Shown one piece after another: positions 32,751 through 42,966 of a DNA stretch of 62,785 bases. The position numbers and the translations under genes are program-made. Every line of letters starts with the position of its first letter. The stretch's first letter is position 1. The notes below the pieces were generated by a model, which did no database searches, was not told the origin of the DNA, and saw nothing but the letters and a program-made list of their open reading frames with translations. The stretch is from contig JADGKB010000085.1 of NCBI GenBank assembly GCA_027604185.1, positions 1-62,785 on the forward strand. The letters are read 5' to 3'. This DNA comes from Boothiomyces macroporosus (Eukaryota > Chytridiomycota > Chytridiomycetes > Rhizophydiales > Terramycetaceae).

Positions 32751-33689
32751 ATGTCCCTTTCTGTACCGCTATTTGCATTGTATGGCAATAATTCTTATAT
32801 TTCTGACTCTGCTGTCTCTTATGGTGATGGCTACTTCAACAACAATTCTGTTCCGCAAGTGATTAATTGGCCCTCCGCTAATTTCAATTTATATGTTCCA
32901 AAAGACTACGAATACGACCTTGGTTTTTTCAGGCGCTATTTTTCAGATCTGAGTGATGGAGATACCGACAAGAAACTATTCACAAAAAACAATGTTGTGT
33001 TAGATGCAGTAGGCAAGTACAATATTTTGGATGACACTCTTGTTAGCGGAAACTGCCAGCTAACTTCTGGTACTATCAACTTGGAGTATCAAATTACAAA
33101 CAATACTCTAATTCAAGAACTAAATGCAGCCAATACCACCACTGGTCTTGAAAGCAAGTTGAACTCTGCGTTGAATCAGCTTCGATCTGTAACTTTTTAC
33201 AATGGCAGTGATATTAATGGTATTTTCACTGGTACTATTGCATCATCATTTTCAAGAGGAATATTCAATGGAACTTACAATATATCTGGCACCTCATTTA
33301 TGCAAAGCATTCGATACAGCAGTGGTGATTATATATCCTCCAACCTCAAAGTAAGCGGTATAAGCAATTACGCAACACGAAATGATAGCGGTTCCACTGT
33401 TGTTTCTTTTACAGCAAAGAATTCTAGTTTTGTACTACCAATCAATCAAGGCAAAGTTAATTGGAATATCTCCTCTAGTAACACAATCAAATTCTCCGGT
33501 AAAGGCGCTTTTGTTCTCTCGTTTACCAAAAGCGAGTCCAAAAGCTTTTTTGAAAATGTTAGTGTGTGGGTTTGGGCAATAGTTGGGCTGGCACTTTTTG
33601 CAGTCGTGTTTGGGATATTCTACTGGAGAAACAAGAAATCAAACACTGAAGTAATGGAAATGCAAACCATAAAGAAAAGCAATCTTTAA
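32751..33689 (+). CDS. SPRY-array ectodomain protein lacking the SPRY domain, copy 3
   Basis: 312 residues. The ectodomain has the family marks INGIFTGTIAS and FNGTYNISGTSF and the FFRRYF segment near residue 60, with many NxS/T sequons. One helix (about 272-294, VWVWAIVGLALFAVVFGIFYW) is followed by only about 18 cytosolic residues. The three relatives carry a 300-380-residue cytosolic part with SPRY; no SPRY remnant is found in the 258 bp downstream. It may be a truncated copy that kept its surface part, possibly a decoy or partner; that is inference. No signal peptide is visible. Confidence 0.75.
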   Translation: MSLSVPLFALYGNNSYISDSAVSYGDGYFNNNSVPQVINWPSANFNLYVPKDYEYDLGFFRRYFSDLSDGDTDKKLFTKNNVVLDAVGKYNILDDTLVSGNCQLTSGTINLEYQITNNTLIQELNAANTTTGLESKLNSALNQLRSVTFYNGSDINGIFTGTIASSFSRGIFNGTYNISGTSFMQSIRYSSGDYISSNLKVSGISNYATRNDSGSTVVSFTAKNSSFVLPINQGKVNWNISSSNTIKFSGKGAFVLSFTKSESKSFFENVSVWVWAIVGLALFAVVFGIFYWRNKKSNTEVMEMQTIKKSNL

Positions 33690-33947
33690 TATAATATCAA
33701 GGTTCCTATCTGGTGAATCTTATTTGAAAGCTTAGACAATAGAACTAAGTTCTAGATTACTTTGAGCTGGAATTCTCGTCTCGCAATTCAGATTCACAAC
33801 CAGATGATTCTCGTTCGTCAATCGCACGTACTAGCGAGACGATTTGAATGGATCCTCCAGCTTGAAACCGGAGAAATCTTCATCAGCACATGGTCATGCG
33901 CGCTCTTAAAACGCCAAACATGTGAATTTTAAAAAAGTTTCAAAAAA

Positions 33948-35203
33948 ATGTTGAGAGCAATCAAGACCACGGCAAGATTCACTAAAAATGTAAGATATCA
34001 CTCTGGAATTGGATTCAACCTTACCACCGATCAAAAAGACTTGCAAGAAGTAGCTCGCAAATTCACTCAAGAATACATTACTCCGAACGCTGCACATCAC
34101 GATCGTACTGGTGAATACCCGGTTGAAATTTTGAAAAAGGCATGGGAAGCTGGATTGTTGAATGGACATGTTCCTGAAAAATACGGTGGTCTTGGTTTAG
34201 GTGTCTTGGATTGCGCTATCATTGGTGAAGAATTAGCCTATGGTTGTACTGGTATCCAAACCGCAGCTGAAGCAAACGGGCTAGCTGAAGCTCCTGTTAT
34301 TCTTGCTGGTAATGATCAACAAAAAAAAAAGTATTTGGGAAGAATGACTGAAGAACCATTGATGTGTGCCTACTGTGTAACTGAACCTGGTGCTGGATCA
34401 GACGTTGCTGGAGCAAAAACCAAAGCTGTAAAGAAGGGTGACAAGTATATTATCAATGGAAGCAAAATGTGGATTACCAACGGAGGTAAAGCTAATTGGT
34501 ACTTTGTTTTGGCAAAGACCGACGACACCCAAAGTGCTGGAAGAGCGTTCACTGGGTTCATTGTTGATGCAAACAGTCCTGGTATCACTGTCGGAAAGAA
34601 GGAAATCAACATGGGACAAAGATGCTCTGATACCAGAGGAATCACTTTTGAAAATGTTGAAGTACCTGTTGAAAACGTTTTGGGTAAAGAAGGACAAGGT
34701 TTCAAGATCGCCATGGTAATTACATTTAATTTAGGGGGCTTTCGACATCACTCGTCCATTGGTCGCTTCCGCGGCAACGGGTTTGGCAAGACGTGCTCTT
34801 GAAGAAGCCACTAAATACTCTTTAGAAAGAAAGACTATGGGTAAAGTCATTTCAGAACATCAAGCGATTGCCTTCATGTTGGCAGATATGGCTATTGGAG
34901 TTGAAGCTGCCAGACTACTTGTCTGGAAATCCGCAGCTATTAGAGATTCCGGAGAAAGCAACACCTACTATGCTTCCATGGCAAAGGCATTCGCTGGTGA
35001 AATTGCAAACAAGAATGCTGCAGATGCTGTACAAATCTTTGGAGGAAACGGATTCAACTCTGAATATCCAGTTGAAAAATTAATGAGAGGTAATTATTTC
35101 TAACGTAGATGCCAAGATTTTCATGATTTACGAAGGCACCTCACAAATTCAAAGAATGATTATTTCACGTCTATTATTAGACAAGACCAAGGCAGGATTG
35201 TAA
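33948..35203 (+). CDS. ACADM: Mitochondrial acyl-CoA dehydrogenase, medium-chain type (3 exons)
   Basis: Two 19-nt introns (34716-34734, gtaattacatttaatttag; 35090-35108, gtaattatttctaacgtag) give 405 residues. The N-terminus [19 protein letters not shown] is a good mitochondrial presequence. [13 protein letters not shown] and KMWITNGG are the two acyl-CoA dehydrogenase signatures, [19 protein letters not shown] is conserved, and [10 protein letters not shown] holds the catalytic Glu of the medium-chain branch. It performs the first, FAD-dependent step of beta-oxidation. Both introns restore invariant sequence ([13 protein letters not shown] and [13 protein letters not shown]). The stop overlaps AATAAA. 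It separates copies 3 and 4 of the SPRY array. Confidence 0.96.
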
Positions 35204-35477
35204 TAAATTCTTTGGATTTCGAGTATTCGCGTATTATTGTGGGTGTGCTCTTTACCGGATTGTATTTAGTGTTAGAAATTCAAATATCTGGTTATAGTTG
35301 GATTGCGCATTGCAACTCAATGATAGACAAGATTAGCTCCCCTTTATAACTTTTGTTTACGATCCACCAGCCCTAGTTCTTCTGTACTTGCTCCAGTACA
35401 CTAATAAATGATGTAGACAAGACCACTTGGTAAGCTGGAAAGAGGATCATCAGCAGCAAATGAAGTGAGGGATGAGA

Positions 35478-35557
35478 CTAAACATTTCGTAGACTAAACA
35501 TTTCGTAGAGTAAACATTTCGCAGATTAAACATTTCATAGAGTAAACATTTCGTAGA
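35478..35557 (+). repeat. Tandem repeat, five 16-bp units
   Basis: The unit is ctaaacatttcgtaga with a variable first base and single substitutions in the third and fourth copies; a partial sixth unit follows. Confidence 0.85.
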
Positions 35558-35591
35558 TTAAACGATATCTTTACCGTTTTTAAGTTGGATT

Positions 35592-35819
35592 CTCGGTCGT
35601 TCATTCGGCAAAGCATTTCCAGCCTTGGAGTATGTATCCACGATTATTTAAGCGTTCGGCCAGAGTAATCATACCTTAGGCAATCATATAATCACAGAGA
35701 TTTCACACTGTAAAGCACTATCATATATTGATTAGTTTCTATACCCGCGCAATGGTTTTCGGCGGCGAATTTACTCGGCAAACAGGCTTGGTGCTCCAAA
35801 TTCGAAATTATTGTTAAAC
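35592..35819 (+). repeat. 228-bp dispersed repeat, copy 2
   Basis: It aligns with the reverse complement of 9348-9574 from ctcggt at the left to the aattattgttaaac-like end. The two copies have the same length but are clearly diverged, which suggests an old non-autonomous element. As with copy 1 it lies close upstream of a gene start. Confidence 0.65.
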
Positions 35820-35991
35820 CACTCTAAACAATTACGTGTATTTATCCCCATACATGATGAGATCTTTAAGCGACTCCTCACTTGTAAATGTTGGAGTTTT
35901 TTTGAGTATTTGTATTGCAAAGGTCAAACCAACTTTGTACTAATTATCACGTGATGTACTTAAAAAGCTTTCAATGTGGAAATTAAAGAAT

Positions 35992-38115
35992 ATGGATCGT
36001 TCAATTACAAGGATCACAATTATGGGCCAACAAAACCCTAATGCATTGTTTGCTTCTGGAGCCGACTACAATTCCTTGGCAAACTGCAAATTCGATAGTA
36101 CTATTTGTAACACATTACCAAATTTTTACAGCAATTCTACAACTAAATACGATTCCAACACATTTAATTTAGGCATGCAAGGGAATTTAATAGTCCCTGA
36201 CACTATTACTTTTGACTCGAATTTCTTTTCCCAATTCTTTGGTTTCTCTGTATACGGAGGCCATGATTATTCAAGTTCAATTCAACTATACAGCAAATTA
36301 AACGACGCTTGGACAGCAGGAAATAACAAGTCTGTCACAGATTCTGTCGTTGTATCTGGCAATTGCCAGTTTACTACTGGGCAGATTGTTGTTTATGCAA
36401 CATGGTCCACCTTTGGTTCTCACCAGGCTTTAGTGGATGAAATTACTGCATTAACAAGAATTGCAAATCAAAATATTGATGCAAGAGTAAATAATGTCCT
36501 CGCAACGCTCTATCCCTCAGATCAGGTAATCACAGATTTGCCATACATTCTTAGATTAACAAATGGAAAGAATGTAAATGGAAAGGTGAATGGCATCATT
36601 GGATCAGCAGCTTCTCATCTTTATTACAATGGCAGTTACTCCATTTCCAATGCATCCTTTGCTGGCAATATAGATCTCTGGAGTAACAATTGTACAATCT
36701 TTCCCAACTCTAAATTAACAAATGTTACTTCACTTCAATTCCATAGCTATGCTGGAAATTACCAATTGACAATATTTGCAAACCAAAGCAAATTTGATTT
36801 GAATATTGGATCAAAAGAAGTAGATATAGTCGCAAACCTTACAGGCTCAGTGGAATTTCACGGAATGGCCGTTGCTGATATTTTCAACTCTGGATATGCA
36901 ATTGGCAATTTAAGCGGGCTTAGTGCTCAAACTCTAGTCTACACTCTCCTACCTGTAATTGTAATAATGCTGGTACTCGTTGGCGCGCGTTTACTGCAAA
37001 AGAAAGAGTTGGCAAACGAAATAGCTATAGAAAGAGAACATATTAGAAAAACTTTGGCGGACAAGTTTGTACGGACATATCAACCAGACTCGGAAGATGC
37101 AGTTTTGGCTCTAAATGCTGCCAGTGCAATACCTGAATCTATGGAAGGTATTGAAGGTGCAGTTACATGGCTACAAGTTAGACATTTTGAAGATTACCCG
37201 TTTGATGTGCTACCTATTGCTAAAATTTCAAAGATGGTAAATGGATATCAAACTCTTGAATTTGTAACCAGCAGAGAGTGCTCTATCCAGACTAATGCAT
37301 CCTTGAATCCCCATTATTTCAGTCGAACTGATCTACAGCCTCCACCATCATTCGCAGAGGATGAAGAGTCAAATGAAGCCTATTTCGAAGTAAAGATTGT
37401 GTCACTAGATAAAGGAAATATTGGTATTGGGTTTGCTACCTGCCCATATCCTCCATTTATGCTTCCTGGATTTACCTTCACATCCATTGGATACCACTCA
37501 AAGAATGGTAGAGTGTACTTGAATGACCATGACGAAAAAGGAGTGGAATGCGGTGAACCGCTGGTGGAAGGCGACGTGCTGGGAGTCGGGTTTAGGATTG
37601 TAGAGTATGATAGAGTTGGCAATCACATCTTGAACCAAACCGTGTTTTACTTTACCAGAAATGGAACCAGAATCGGCGATGAATTCATTACTGATGAATT
37701 CTATCCACAAAAGATTTATCCAACTATTGGAGCAACAGGGAATTGTGTTGTACAAGTCTCATTTGGGGAAGGCGAAAACCTGTTTTATCCGCCAACAGAG
37801 TGGAAAGTAAATGTAGCAGAAGAGAATACTGTACAAGTGCAAATAGACGACCAAGGTGACCGAAATGTTGTTCCAGCAGAACAGGCAACTGGTGAAAACA
37901 CAGTCCAGGTGGAAATACAAGTAAATAACAACCAAATGCAAGAACAACCAAAAATGGCCATTCAAGTAGAAGGAACAGCCCATATCATCCCACCAGTCGA
38001 AGCAGTTGGGAAGGATGCGATCTCACCAGGTGGTGCGAATGATAGTTTGGAAAACAACACTCCACTTCCGTTCAATATAGAAGCAATTGAAATGGTATCT
38101 CTACAAAAGAAATAA
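35992..38115 (+). CDS. Single-pass membrane protein with cytosolic SPRY domain (Ssh4/Ear1-like), copy 4
   Basis: Three in-frame ATGs are possible (35974, 35992, 36022). I prefer 35992 because it is 32 nt after a TTAAAAAG box; alignment with relatives would also allow 36022 (MGQQNPNALFASG). 707 residues: ectodomain with VNGKVNGIIGS and YYNGSYSISNASF, helix at about 314-335 (LVYTLLPVIVIMLVLVGARLL), YQPDSEDAVLALNAASAIP, then SPRY (about 429-593) with CSIQTNA, YFEVKIVSL, CPYPPFMLPGF, GYHSKNGRVYL, FYFTRNGTRIG and YPTIGATGNC. A unique C-terminal tail of about 110 residues is rich in Gln, Glu, Val and Asn (NTVQVQIDD, NTVQVEIQVN repeats). AATAAA overlaps the stop. Confidence 0.82.
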   Translation: MDRSITRITIMGQQNPNALFASGADYNSLANCKFDSTICNTLPNFYSNSTTKYDSNTFNLGMQGNLIVPDTITFDSNFFSQFFGFSVYGGHDYSSSIQLYSKLNDAWTAGNNKSVTDSVVVSGNCQFTTGQIVVYATWSTFGSHQALVDEITALTRIANQNIDARVNNVLATLYPSDQVITDLPYILRLTNGKNVNGKVNGIIGSAASHLYYNGSYSISNASFAGNIDLWSNNCTIFPNSKLTNVTSLQFHSYAGNYQLTIFANQSKFDLNIGSKEVDIVANLTGSVEFHGMAVADIFNSGYAIGNLSGLSAQTLVYTLLPVIVIMLVLVGARLLQKKELANEIAIEREHIRKTLADKFVRTYQPDSEDAVLALNAASAIPESMEGIEGAVTWLQVRHFEDYPFDVLPIAKISKMVNGYQTLEFVTSRECSIQTNASLNPHYFSRTDLQPPPSFAEDEESNEAYFEVKIVSLDKGNIGIGFATCPYPPFMLPGFTFTSIGYHSKNGRVYLNDHDEKGVECGEPLVEGDVLGVGFRIVEYDRVGNHILNQTVFYFTRNGTRIGDEFITDEFYPQKIYPTIGATGNCVVQVSFGEGENLFYPPTEWKVNVAEENTVQVQIDDQGDRNVVPAEQATGENTVQVEIQVNNNQMQEQPKMAIQVEGTAHIIPPVEAVGKDAISPGGANDSLENNTPLPFNIEAIEMVSLQKK

Positions 38116-38155
38116 AACTATCCACACATATTTTTATTTAGTTTGTTTGAAAGAC

Positions 38156-38389
38156 CTAACGAGATACATAGAAATGGAACCCAATAGATATCAAAAAGAA
38201 AATAACTATAATTACAATCAGCGTAGTGCAAAGCATAGTCCTGTGCCTTTTTTTGGGGTGTCGTGGAAGTGTATGATTTTCAATTGCAGTGAGTCTCATG
38301 TTGGTTTCTATATTTACCGGTGGTGAATATGGAGGTGCTCGGGTAGTGTTACTGTAAGCTGGCGGGTCTTCAATATCAAGTGGTTCCAT
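38156..38389 (-). CDS. Small PPxY-bearing single-pass membrane protein
   Basis: 77 residues, absent from any family I can name. The N-terminal part is Pro-rich with DPPAYSN, a PPxY motif that binds WW domains of Nedd4/Rsp5 ubiquitin ligases, and APPYSPP. A basic stretch (HPKKRHR) precedes one C-terminal helix (LIVIIVIFFLISIGF). AATAAA follows the TAG stop by about 20 nt and is shared, back to back, with the convergent SPRY gene. The layout recalls small Rsp5 adaptors. Its position next to Ssh4-like proteins that lack their own PPxY is suggestive only. Confidence 0.6.
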   Translation of the reverse strand: MEPLDIEDPPAYSNTTRAPPYSPPVNIETNMRLTAIENHTLPRHPKKRHRTMLCTTLIVIIVIFFLISIGFHFYVSR

Positions 38390-38572
38390 TCAATCAAATT
38401 GGTAATTGAAAGAATCTTTGTACTTTTTAAGTTTCGAGCTTGTGGAACAAACCGCTTGGCCACAACCATCGACCAATCCCTAGCTTGGAACCAATTCCAG
38501 CTACTTGCACTTACCATCTGGTACAATTACGTCTCAATACTACTGCAAACAAAAATCAAAGGCCAAATAGCT

Positions 38573-41323
38573 TTATTTACCGACTTGATAGTCTTTTCTT
38601 TCGACTAGTTGCTCGATTTGAACCAGTGCTTCCTTGTATCCAAGCTGCAAGGATTTCGAGAACAATTCTATAGCCTTTTCATAATCTTTAGGAACACCAA
38701 GGCCATCCCGATACATGCATCCCATATTTGTGAATGCTGCAGGTACGTTTTTTGTCATTGCTCGTTCGTACCAAAACTTTGCCCTACTATAATTCTTTTG
38801 CCTTTGGCAGATTGTACCGAGATTGTTTTGAGATAGGGCGTGTCCATATAGTGCACATTTTTCATACCATTCGTATGCTTTATCTTCATTTTTGGGGATA
38901 TCATGGTATCCTTTGAAATAAAATGTCCCAACGATAAACTGAGCTTCAAAATCACCAGCCTCAGCGGCTTGAAAATACAGCTTAGTTGCTTTGGCAATGC
39001 TTTTTTCTACCCCTTTACCTTCCATAAACATCCTTGCCAAATTGCAAGTCCCAGAACGGAACCCACGTTCATAAGATCTCCTAAAGTAGTAAAAAGCACG
39101 TTCGTGGTCTTGTTCTACACCCTTTCCAGTTTCATAAAGCATCCCAAGATTATTTAGAGCTGTTCCGTGGCCGTGGTTTGCAGCTTTTTCATAATATTTG
39201 AAAGCCTTTTCGTAATCCTGTTCACCACCTAATCCTCGAGAGTAAAATACGCCCAGCCAAAAAGATGCATCTGATAATCCTCCTTTTGCTGCTTCCATAA
39301 ACAACTCTTTTGCCTTTTCTTCATTCTTTGCCACTCCTTTTCCATCTTTGTATAATAGAGCTAGATTCAACTGAGCAACTCCATATGGGTGATTTGCAGA
39401 TTTCTCTAGCCATTCAAAAGACTTTTTAAAATCTGGCGAGCGACCTGTAACTGAAACACCTCCTTGGTAAAGCATTCCGAGATTATTTTGGGAGACGTAA
39501 TGCCCTCTCTTTGCTGCCATCTCATACAATTCCATCGCTTTCTGCACATCTTTTTCGCAACCGTGCCCGTTATAGTACATCCAAGCTAACCAGGCTACTC
39601 CTTCTAGATTTCCTTGACCAGCAGCAAGATCATAATATTGAAATGCTATTTTGTAGTTGATTGCAACCCCTTCTCCGTCCTTGTACATATTTGCAAGATT
39701 AACCTGGGCGATTCCATAACCTTGGTTTGCAGATTTCGTCAGCAATTCAACTGCTTTAAGGAGATCTTTCTTTACTCCCTTTCCATTTTTGTAAAGCATA
39801 CCAAGATTATTTTGCGCTAAAGAAAACCCTTTCTCGACTGCTCTGGTGTAGTAGATTACAGCTTGTTCAAGATTTAACTCTACTCCTTTCCCATTACAAA
39901 ATCCCCAACCAACCCAAAATAATCCTTCGCCGTTATTGAGAGCGGCAGCTTTTTGATACCATTTATGGGCTTTGCGCAAATCTGGAGGTACCACTTTACC
40001 GTTTTTGTACAAATGCCCAATATTGCAGTACGATTTTGCAAAGCCAGAGTCTCCAGCTTTTTTTAGCCAGCACATGGCAACAGAGTAATCTGGAATTACT
40101 CCTTTTCCATCCAAGTATAGAATCGCAATGTTGTTTTGGGCGGCAGCATATCCCTTTTCCGCTGCTATCAAGTAAAAAGAGAACGCAGAGTGATGGCACT
40201 GTGGGACACCTCTTCCTGTAGCATGAGACATTCCAAGCCAAAAATAGGCTTCGATACTCCCGTGAAAAGCAGCATTCTTGAAGCATTCATAAGCCTTTGC
40301 GTCATCTTTCTTGACTCCAACTCCATTTCTATAAATAGCACCCAATCTCAAATGCGCCAACTTGAAATCTTGTTCTGCAGCTTTTGAAAACCAGTAAAAT
40401 GCAAGATAAGGGTCTTCAAGTACTTCATGGCCTTTTGAATACATAAGTCCAACGTAATACTGAGCACCAGCTACTCCATAATTTGCAGCATCTTGAAAAT
40501 ATTCAAATGCTTTGGTATAATTCTTTTCCACTCCACTCCCAAAATAATAGTACCAGCCAGCCCAATACTTGGCATTACCGACTCCTTTGGCAGCAGCTCG
40601 TCTGCAATGTTCAAAGGACTTGAAATGGTCCAGTGTAACTGCATTACCATCCTTGTAGATTTTGCCAAGATGAGTATTGGCTGCTGGGTTGCCCTGTTTA
40701 GCCGCAGCTTCAAACAGAAATAATGCACGGTCATAGTCTCTGTCCACGCCTAATCCAAAGCAATGTAACAGCGCAAGATTAGTTTGCCCATCCCCTAGTC
40801 CTAATTTCGCTGCTCTCTGGTACCATTGACCGGATTTAAAATAATCTTGCTCAACTCCAAGTCCAATTTCATAAAAAACTCCCAGGTAATTTTGGGCAAC
40901 TGCATTTCCCTCCTCTGCTGCTTTCAAAAACCACTCTATCGCCTCTTCCAAATTATCATCCAGATAGTGCTTGAATCCAATTCCAAGCTGCGCTTCAGTT
41001 GCATTTCCTTCCAAACCTTTTTGAAACCATTCTTCAGCCTGTGCAACATTTTTTGCAACTCCATTGCCATTGAGGTAAAGCAAACCCAACATTCCCATTG
41101 CCCCATGATGACTTTTTTGTGCTGCTTTGGTATAAAAATCCATTGCTTTCAAATGATTAGTTTCCACACCTTGAGAATGGTCGTACATGTATCCCAAGCG
41201 GAATTCACCCTCCGTTAACCCAGCATTGGCCGCTCTTTCGATATATGGGAGAGCTACTTCGAATTCCTGCTGGTCGTAATGTGATATCCCAATTTCGTAG
41301 TCTTCAAACTTGTCAAAGTGCAT
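38573..41323 (-). CDS. Sel1-repeat protein 1 (about 24 repeats)
   Basis: The first ATG is 41323 (MHFDKFEDYEIG); 916 residues without intron. The whole protein is built of 36-residue Sel1-like repeats of the type A-W-Y-x-K-A-A-x-x-G-x-x-x-A-Q-x-N-L-G-x-x-Y-x-x-G-x-G-V-x-x-D (for example AQNNLGMLYKNGKGVKKDL). Such alpha-helical solenoids act as scaffolds, as in Hrd3/SEL1L and chitin-synthase activators. There is no signal peptide or helix anchor. AATAAA overlaps the stop. It is the first of five neighbours of this family on the same strand. Confidence 0.92.
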   Translation of the reverse strand: MHFDKFEDYEIGISHYDQQEFEVALPYIERAANAGLTEGEFRLGYMYDHSQGVETNHLKAMDFYTKAAQKSHHGAMGMLGLLYLNGNGVAKNVAQAEEWFQKGLEGNATEAQLGIGFKHYLDDNLEEAIEWFLKAAEEGNAVAQNYLGVFYEIGLGVEQDYFKSGQWYQRAAKLGLGDGQTNLALLHCFGLGVDRDYDRALFLFEAAAKQGNPAANTHLGKIYKDGNAVTLDHFKSFEHCRRAAAKGVGNAKYWAGWYYYFGSGVEKNYTKAFEYFQDAANYGVAGAQYYVGLMYSKGHEVLEDPYLAFYWFSKAAEQDFKLAHLRLGAIYRNGVGVKKDDAKAYECFKNAAFHGSIEAYFWLGMSHATGRGVPQCHHSAFSFYLIAAEKGYAAAQNNIAILYLDGKGVIPDYSVAMCWLKKAGDSGFAKSYCNIGHLYKNGKVVPPDLRKAHKWYQKAAALNNGEGLFWVGWGFCNGKGVELNLEQAVIYYTRAVEKGFSLAQNNLGMLYKNGKGVKKDLLKAVELLTKSANQGYGIAQVNLANMYKDGEGVAINYKIAFQYYDLAAGQGNLEGVAWLAWMYYNGHGCEKDVQKAMELYEMAAKRGHYVSQNNLGMLYQGGVSVTGRSPDFKKSFEWLEKSANHPYGVAQLNLALLYKDGKGVAKNEEKAKELFMEAAKGGLSDASFWLGVFYSRGLGGEQDYEKAFKYYEKAANHGHGTALNNLGMLYETGKGVEQDHERAFYYFRRSYERGFRSGTCNLARMFMEGKGVEKSIAKATKLYFQAAEAGDFEAQFIVGTFYFKGYHDIPKNEDKAYEWYEKCALYGHALSQNNLGTICQRQKNYSRAKFWYERAMTKNVPAAFTNMGCMYRDGLGVPKDYEKAIELFSKSLQLGYKEALVQIEQLVERKDYQVGK

Positions 41324-41770
41324 CCCTTTGAACAAATATCACCAGTTCAAAAATTTAAGCAAAAAAATAAGCGCACCAAAATCTCACTTTGGATATTCCA
41401 GCACTCTAGTGGTATGGAATGGGGGGCTCAAACTAGTAATCTCCTAGCGATATATTAGTGGTATGAAGTTTTAGGAAACGGTGCTGCGTTGTAAGACATA
41501 CCTCGTGGAGAAACAAACTCGTTCAAAGGGAAATGTAGAAAATTGCTTTAGAACTATTGTGGATATGAGGAATTTCGGCTGATGTTACTTCCAAGAGACT
41601 GGTTTTTAGCATACTTTTGAATAGTGCAATTGACGGCTCTGTCTGGCTTCATCTGGCGCTTTGGCAGGTTCAAGTTGGCCTCAGTTTAGACTTGCCTCAC
41701 CAGCCAAACTACTAAAGTTACAATCAACTCCATTTTGTAATCATTATATTATTCGAGATTCAATGATAAT
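41324..41770. other. Spacer between Sel1 genes 1 and 2
   Basis: 447 bp with no recognised coding sequence or repeat; it should carry the promoter of Sel1 gene 1. Confidence 0.4.
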
Positions 41771-42874
41771 TCAAAAAGGCAGAATAACGGTATGGTCTTT
41801 GAACAGATCGTCCTCCGAGAATCCATTATCTTCTGCTTTCTGATACCATTCTTGTGCATTTGCCTCATCTTTTCCAACGCCCTTTCCATATTGGTATATA
41901 TACCCGAGAGTGAACTGAGCAGTAGCAAATTGGTGGTTTGCAGCTTTTTCAAAAAAGTAGAGTGCTTTGTTGTAGTCTGGCTGGCCATCCAAATGCTTCC
42001 CAGTAAAATACATTGCTCCCAAGTTATACTGTGCTACTGGATAATCCTGTTCAGCTGCAATTGTGTACCACTTGTATGCTTTGAAATAGTCACAAGTTGC
42101 GCCTTCTAGTTCATACAGCATACCAAGATTGTTCGCTCCCTCCTTAATGCCCTTTTCTGCTGCTTTCTTTGACCACCTGTAAGATTCAAACAAATCTTTC
42201 TCCACACCTTTGCCTTCCCAATATAGCATCCCTAAATTAGCATAAGCCGAAGGCAGTTCTTGCTCGGCAGCTTTGAGAAACCATTCATATGCTTGAGCAT
42301 AATTGGCAGGATAGCCTGTGCCTCCATATAGGAGCAGTCCAAGTCTATTTTGCCCCATGGGAGATCCTTCTACAGCTGCTTTCAAGAACCATTCGTATGC
42401 CTTTGACGTATCCTTTTCTACACCCCACCCATTTTCATAAAAATTACCTATCATAACTAAGGCATTCAGATATCCTTGTTTTGTCGCTTTTTCGTACCAA
42501 GCAAAGGATATATCATAACTTTGCTCAAAGAATCCTCCAATATAATACAGATATCCAATCCCTGATTGTGCTTCTGGAGCATTTCCTTCTAGCCCTTTCT
42601 CAAACCACTCGTTGGCCTTCTGGTACTCTTTCTCTTCTACATACAAGTAGCCAATCATTGCCATTGCTGAATAGTTATTTCGTTCAACTGCTTTTTTGTA
42701 CCAGTACATTGCCTTTTCATTGTTCTTTTCTAAACCTTCGGAATGGTCGTACATCCATCCCAGTTTGTATTCAGCTTCAGGGTTTCCATCGTTGGCAGCT
42801 TTTTCAAAGTACTCTAGCGCTTTACTAAAGTGCCTATCTTTGTAAAATTGCATTCCTAGCTCGTAGTCGTTCAT
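41771..42874 (-). CDS. Sel1-repeat protein 2 (about 10 repeats)
   Basis: The open frame reaches 42910 only with a GTG; the first ATG is 42874 (MNDYELGMQFYKDRHFS), giving 367 residues. About ten Sel1 repeats fill it (AEYKLGWMYDHSEGLEKNN, AQFTLGYIYQYGKGVGKDE). The N-terminal ten residues match the start of the other cluster members (xDYExGxxxY), which supports this start, although an upstream tiny exon as in Sel1 gene 3 cannot be excluded. Function is unknown; a scaffold role is the family expectation. Confidence 0.88.
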   Translation of the reverse strand: MNDYELGMQFYKDRHFSKALEYFEKAANDGNPEAEYKLGWMYDHSEGLEKNNEKAMYWYKKAVERNNYSAMAMIGYLYVEEKEYQKANEWFEKGLEGNAPEAQSGIGYLYYIGGFFEQSYDISFAWYEKATKQGYLNALVMIGNFYENGWGVEKDTSKAYEWFLKAAVEGSPMGQNRLGLLLYGGTGYPANYAQAYEWFLKAAEQELPSAYANLGMLYWEGKGVEKDLFESYRWSKKAAEKGIKEGANNLGMLYELEGATCDYFKAYKWYTIAAEQDYPVAQYNLGAMYFTGKHLDGQPDYNKALYFFEKAANHQFATAQFTLGYIYQYGKGVGKDEANAQEWYQKAEDNGFSEDDLFKDHTVILPF

Positions 42875-42966
42875 GGTAAAGTTCAAGCTGAGCCGTCGAA
42901 CCTGAGACACAGAAATTATTAAGGCTGTACTTGAAAATCATATGCACAATAAATTGGCTGTGCTGT

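Larger units (their letters stand above)
35204..35991. other. Intergenic region with two repeats and a TATA-like box
   Basis: It holds a 16-bp tandem repeat (35478-35557), one copy of the 228-bp dispersed repeat (35592-35819) and a TTAAAAAG box at 35960 before SPRY copy 4. No coding region is recognised. Confidence 0.5.
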
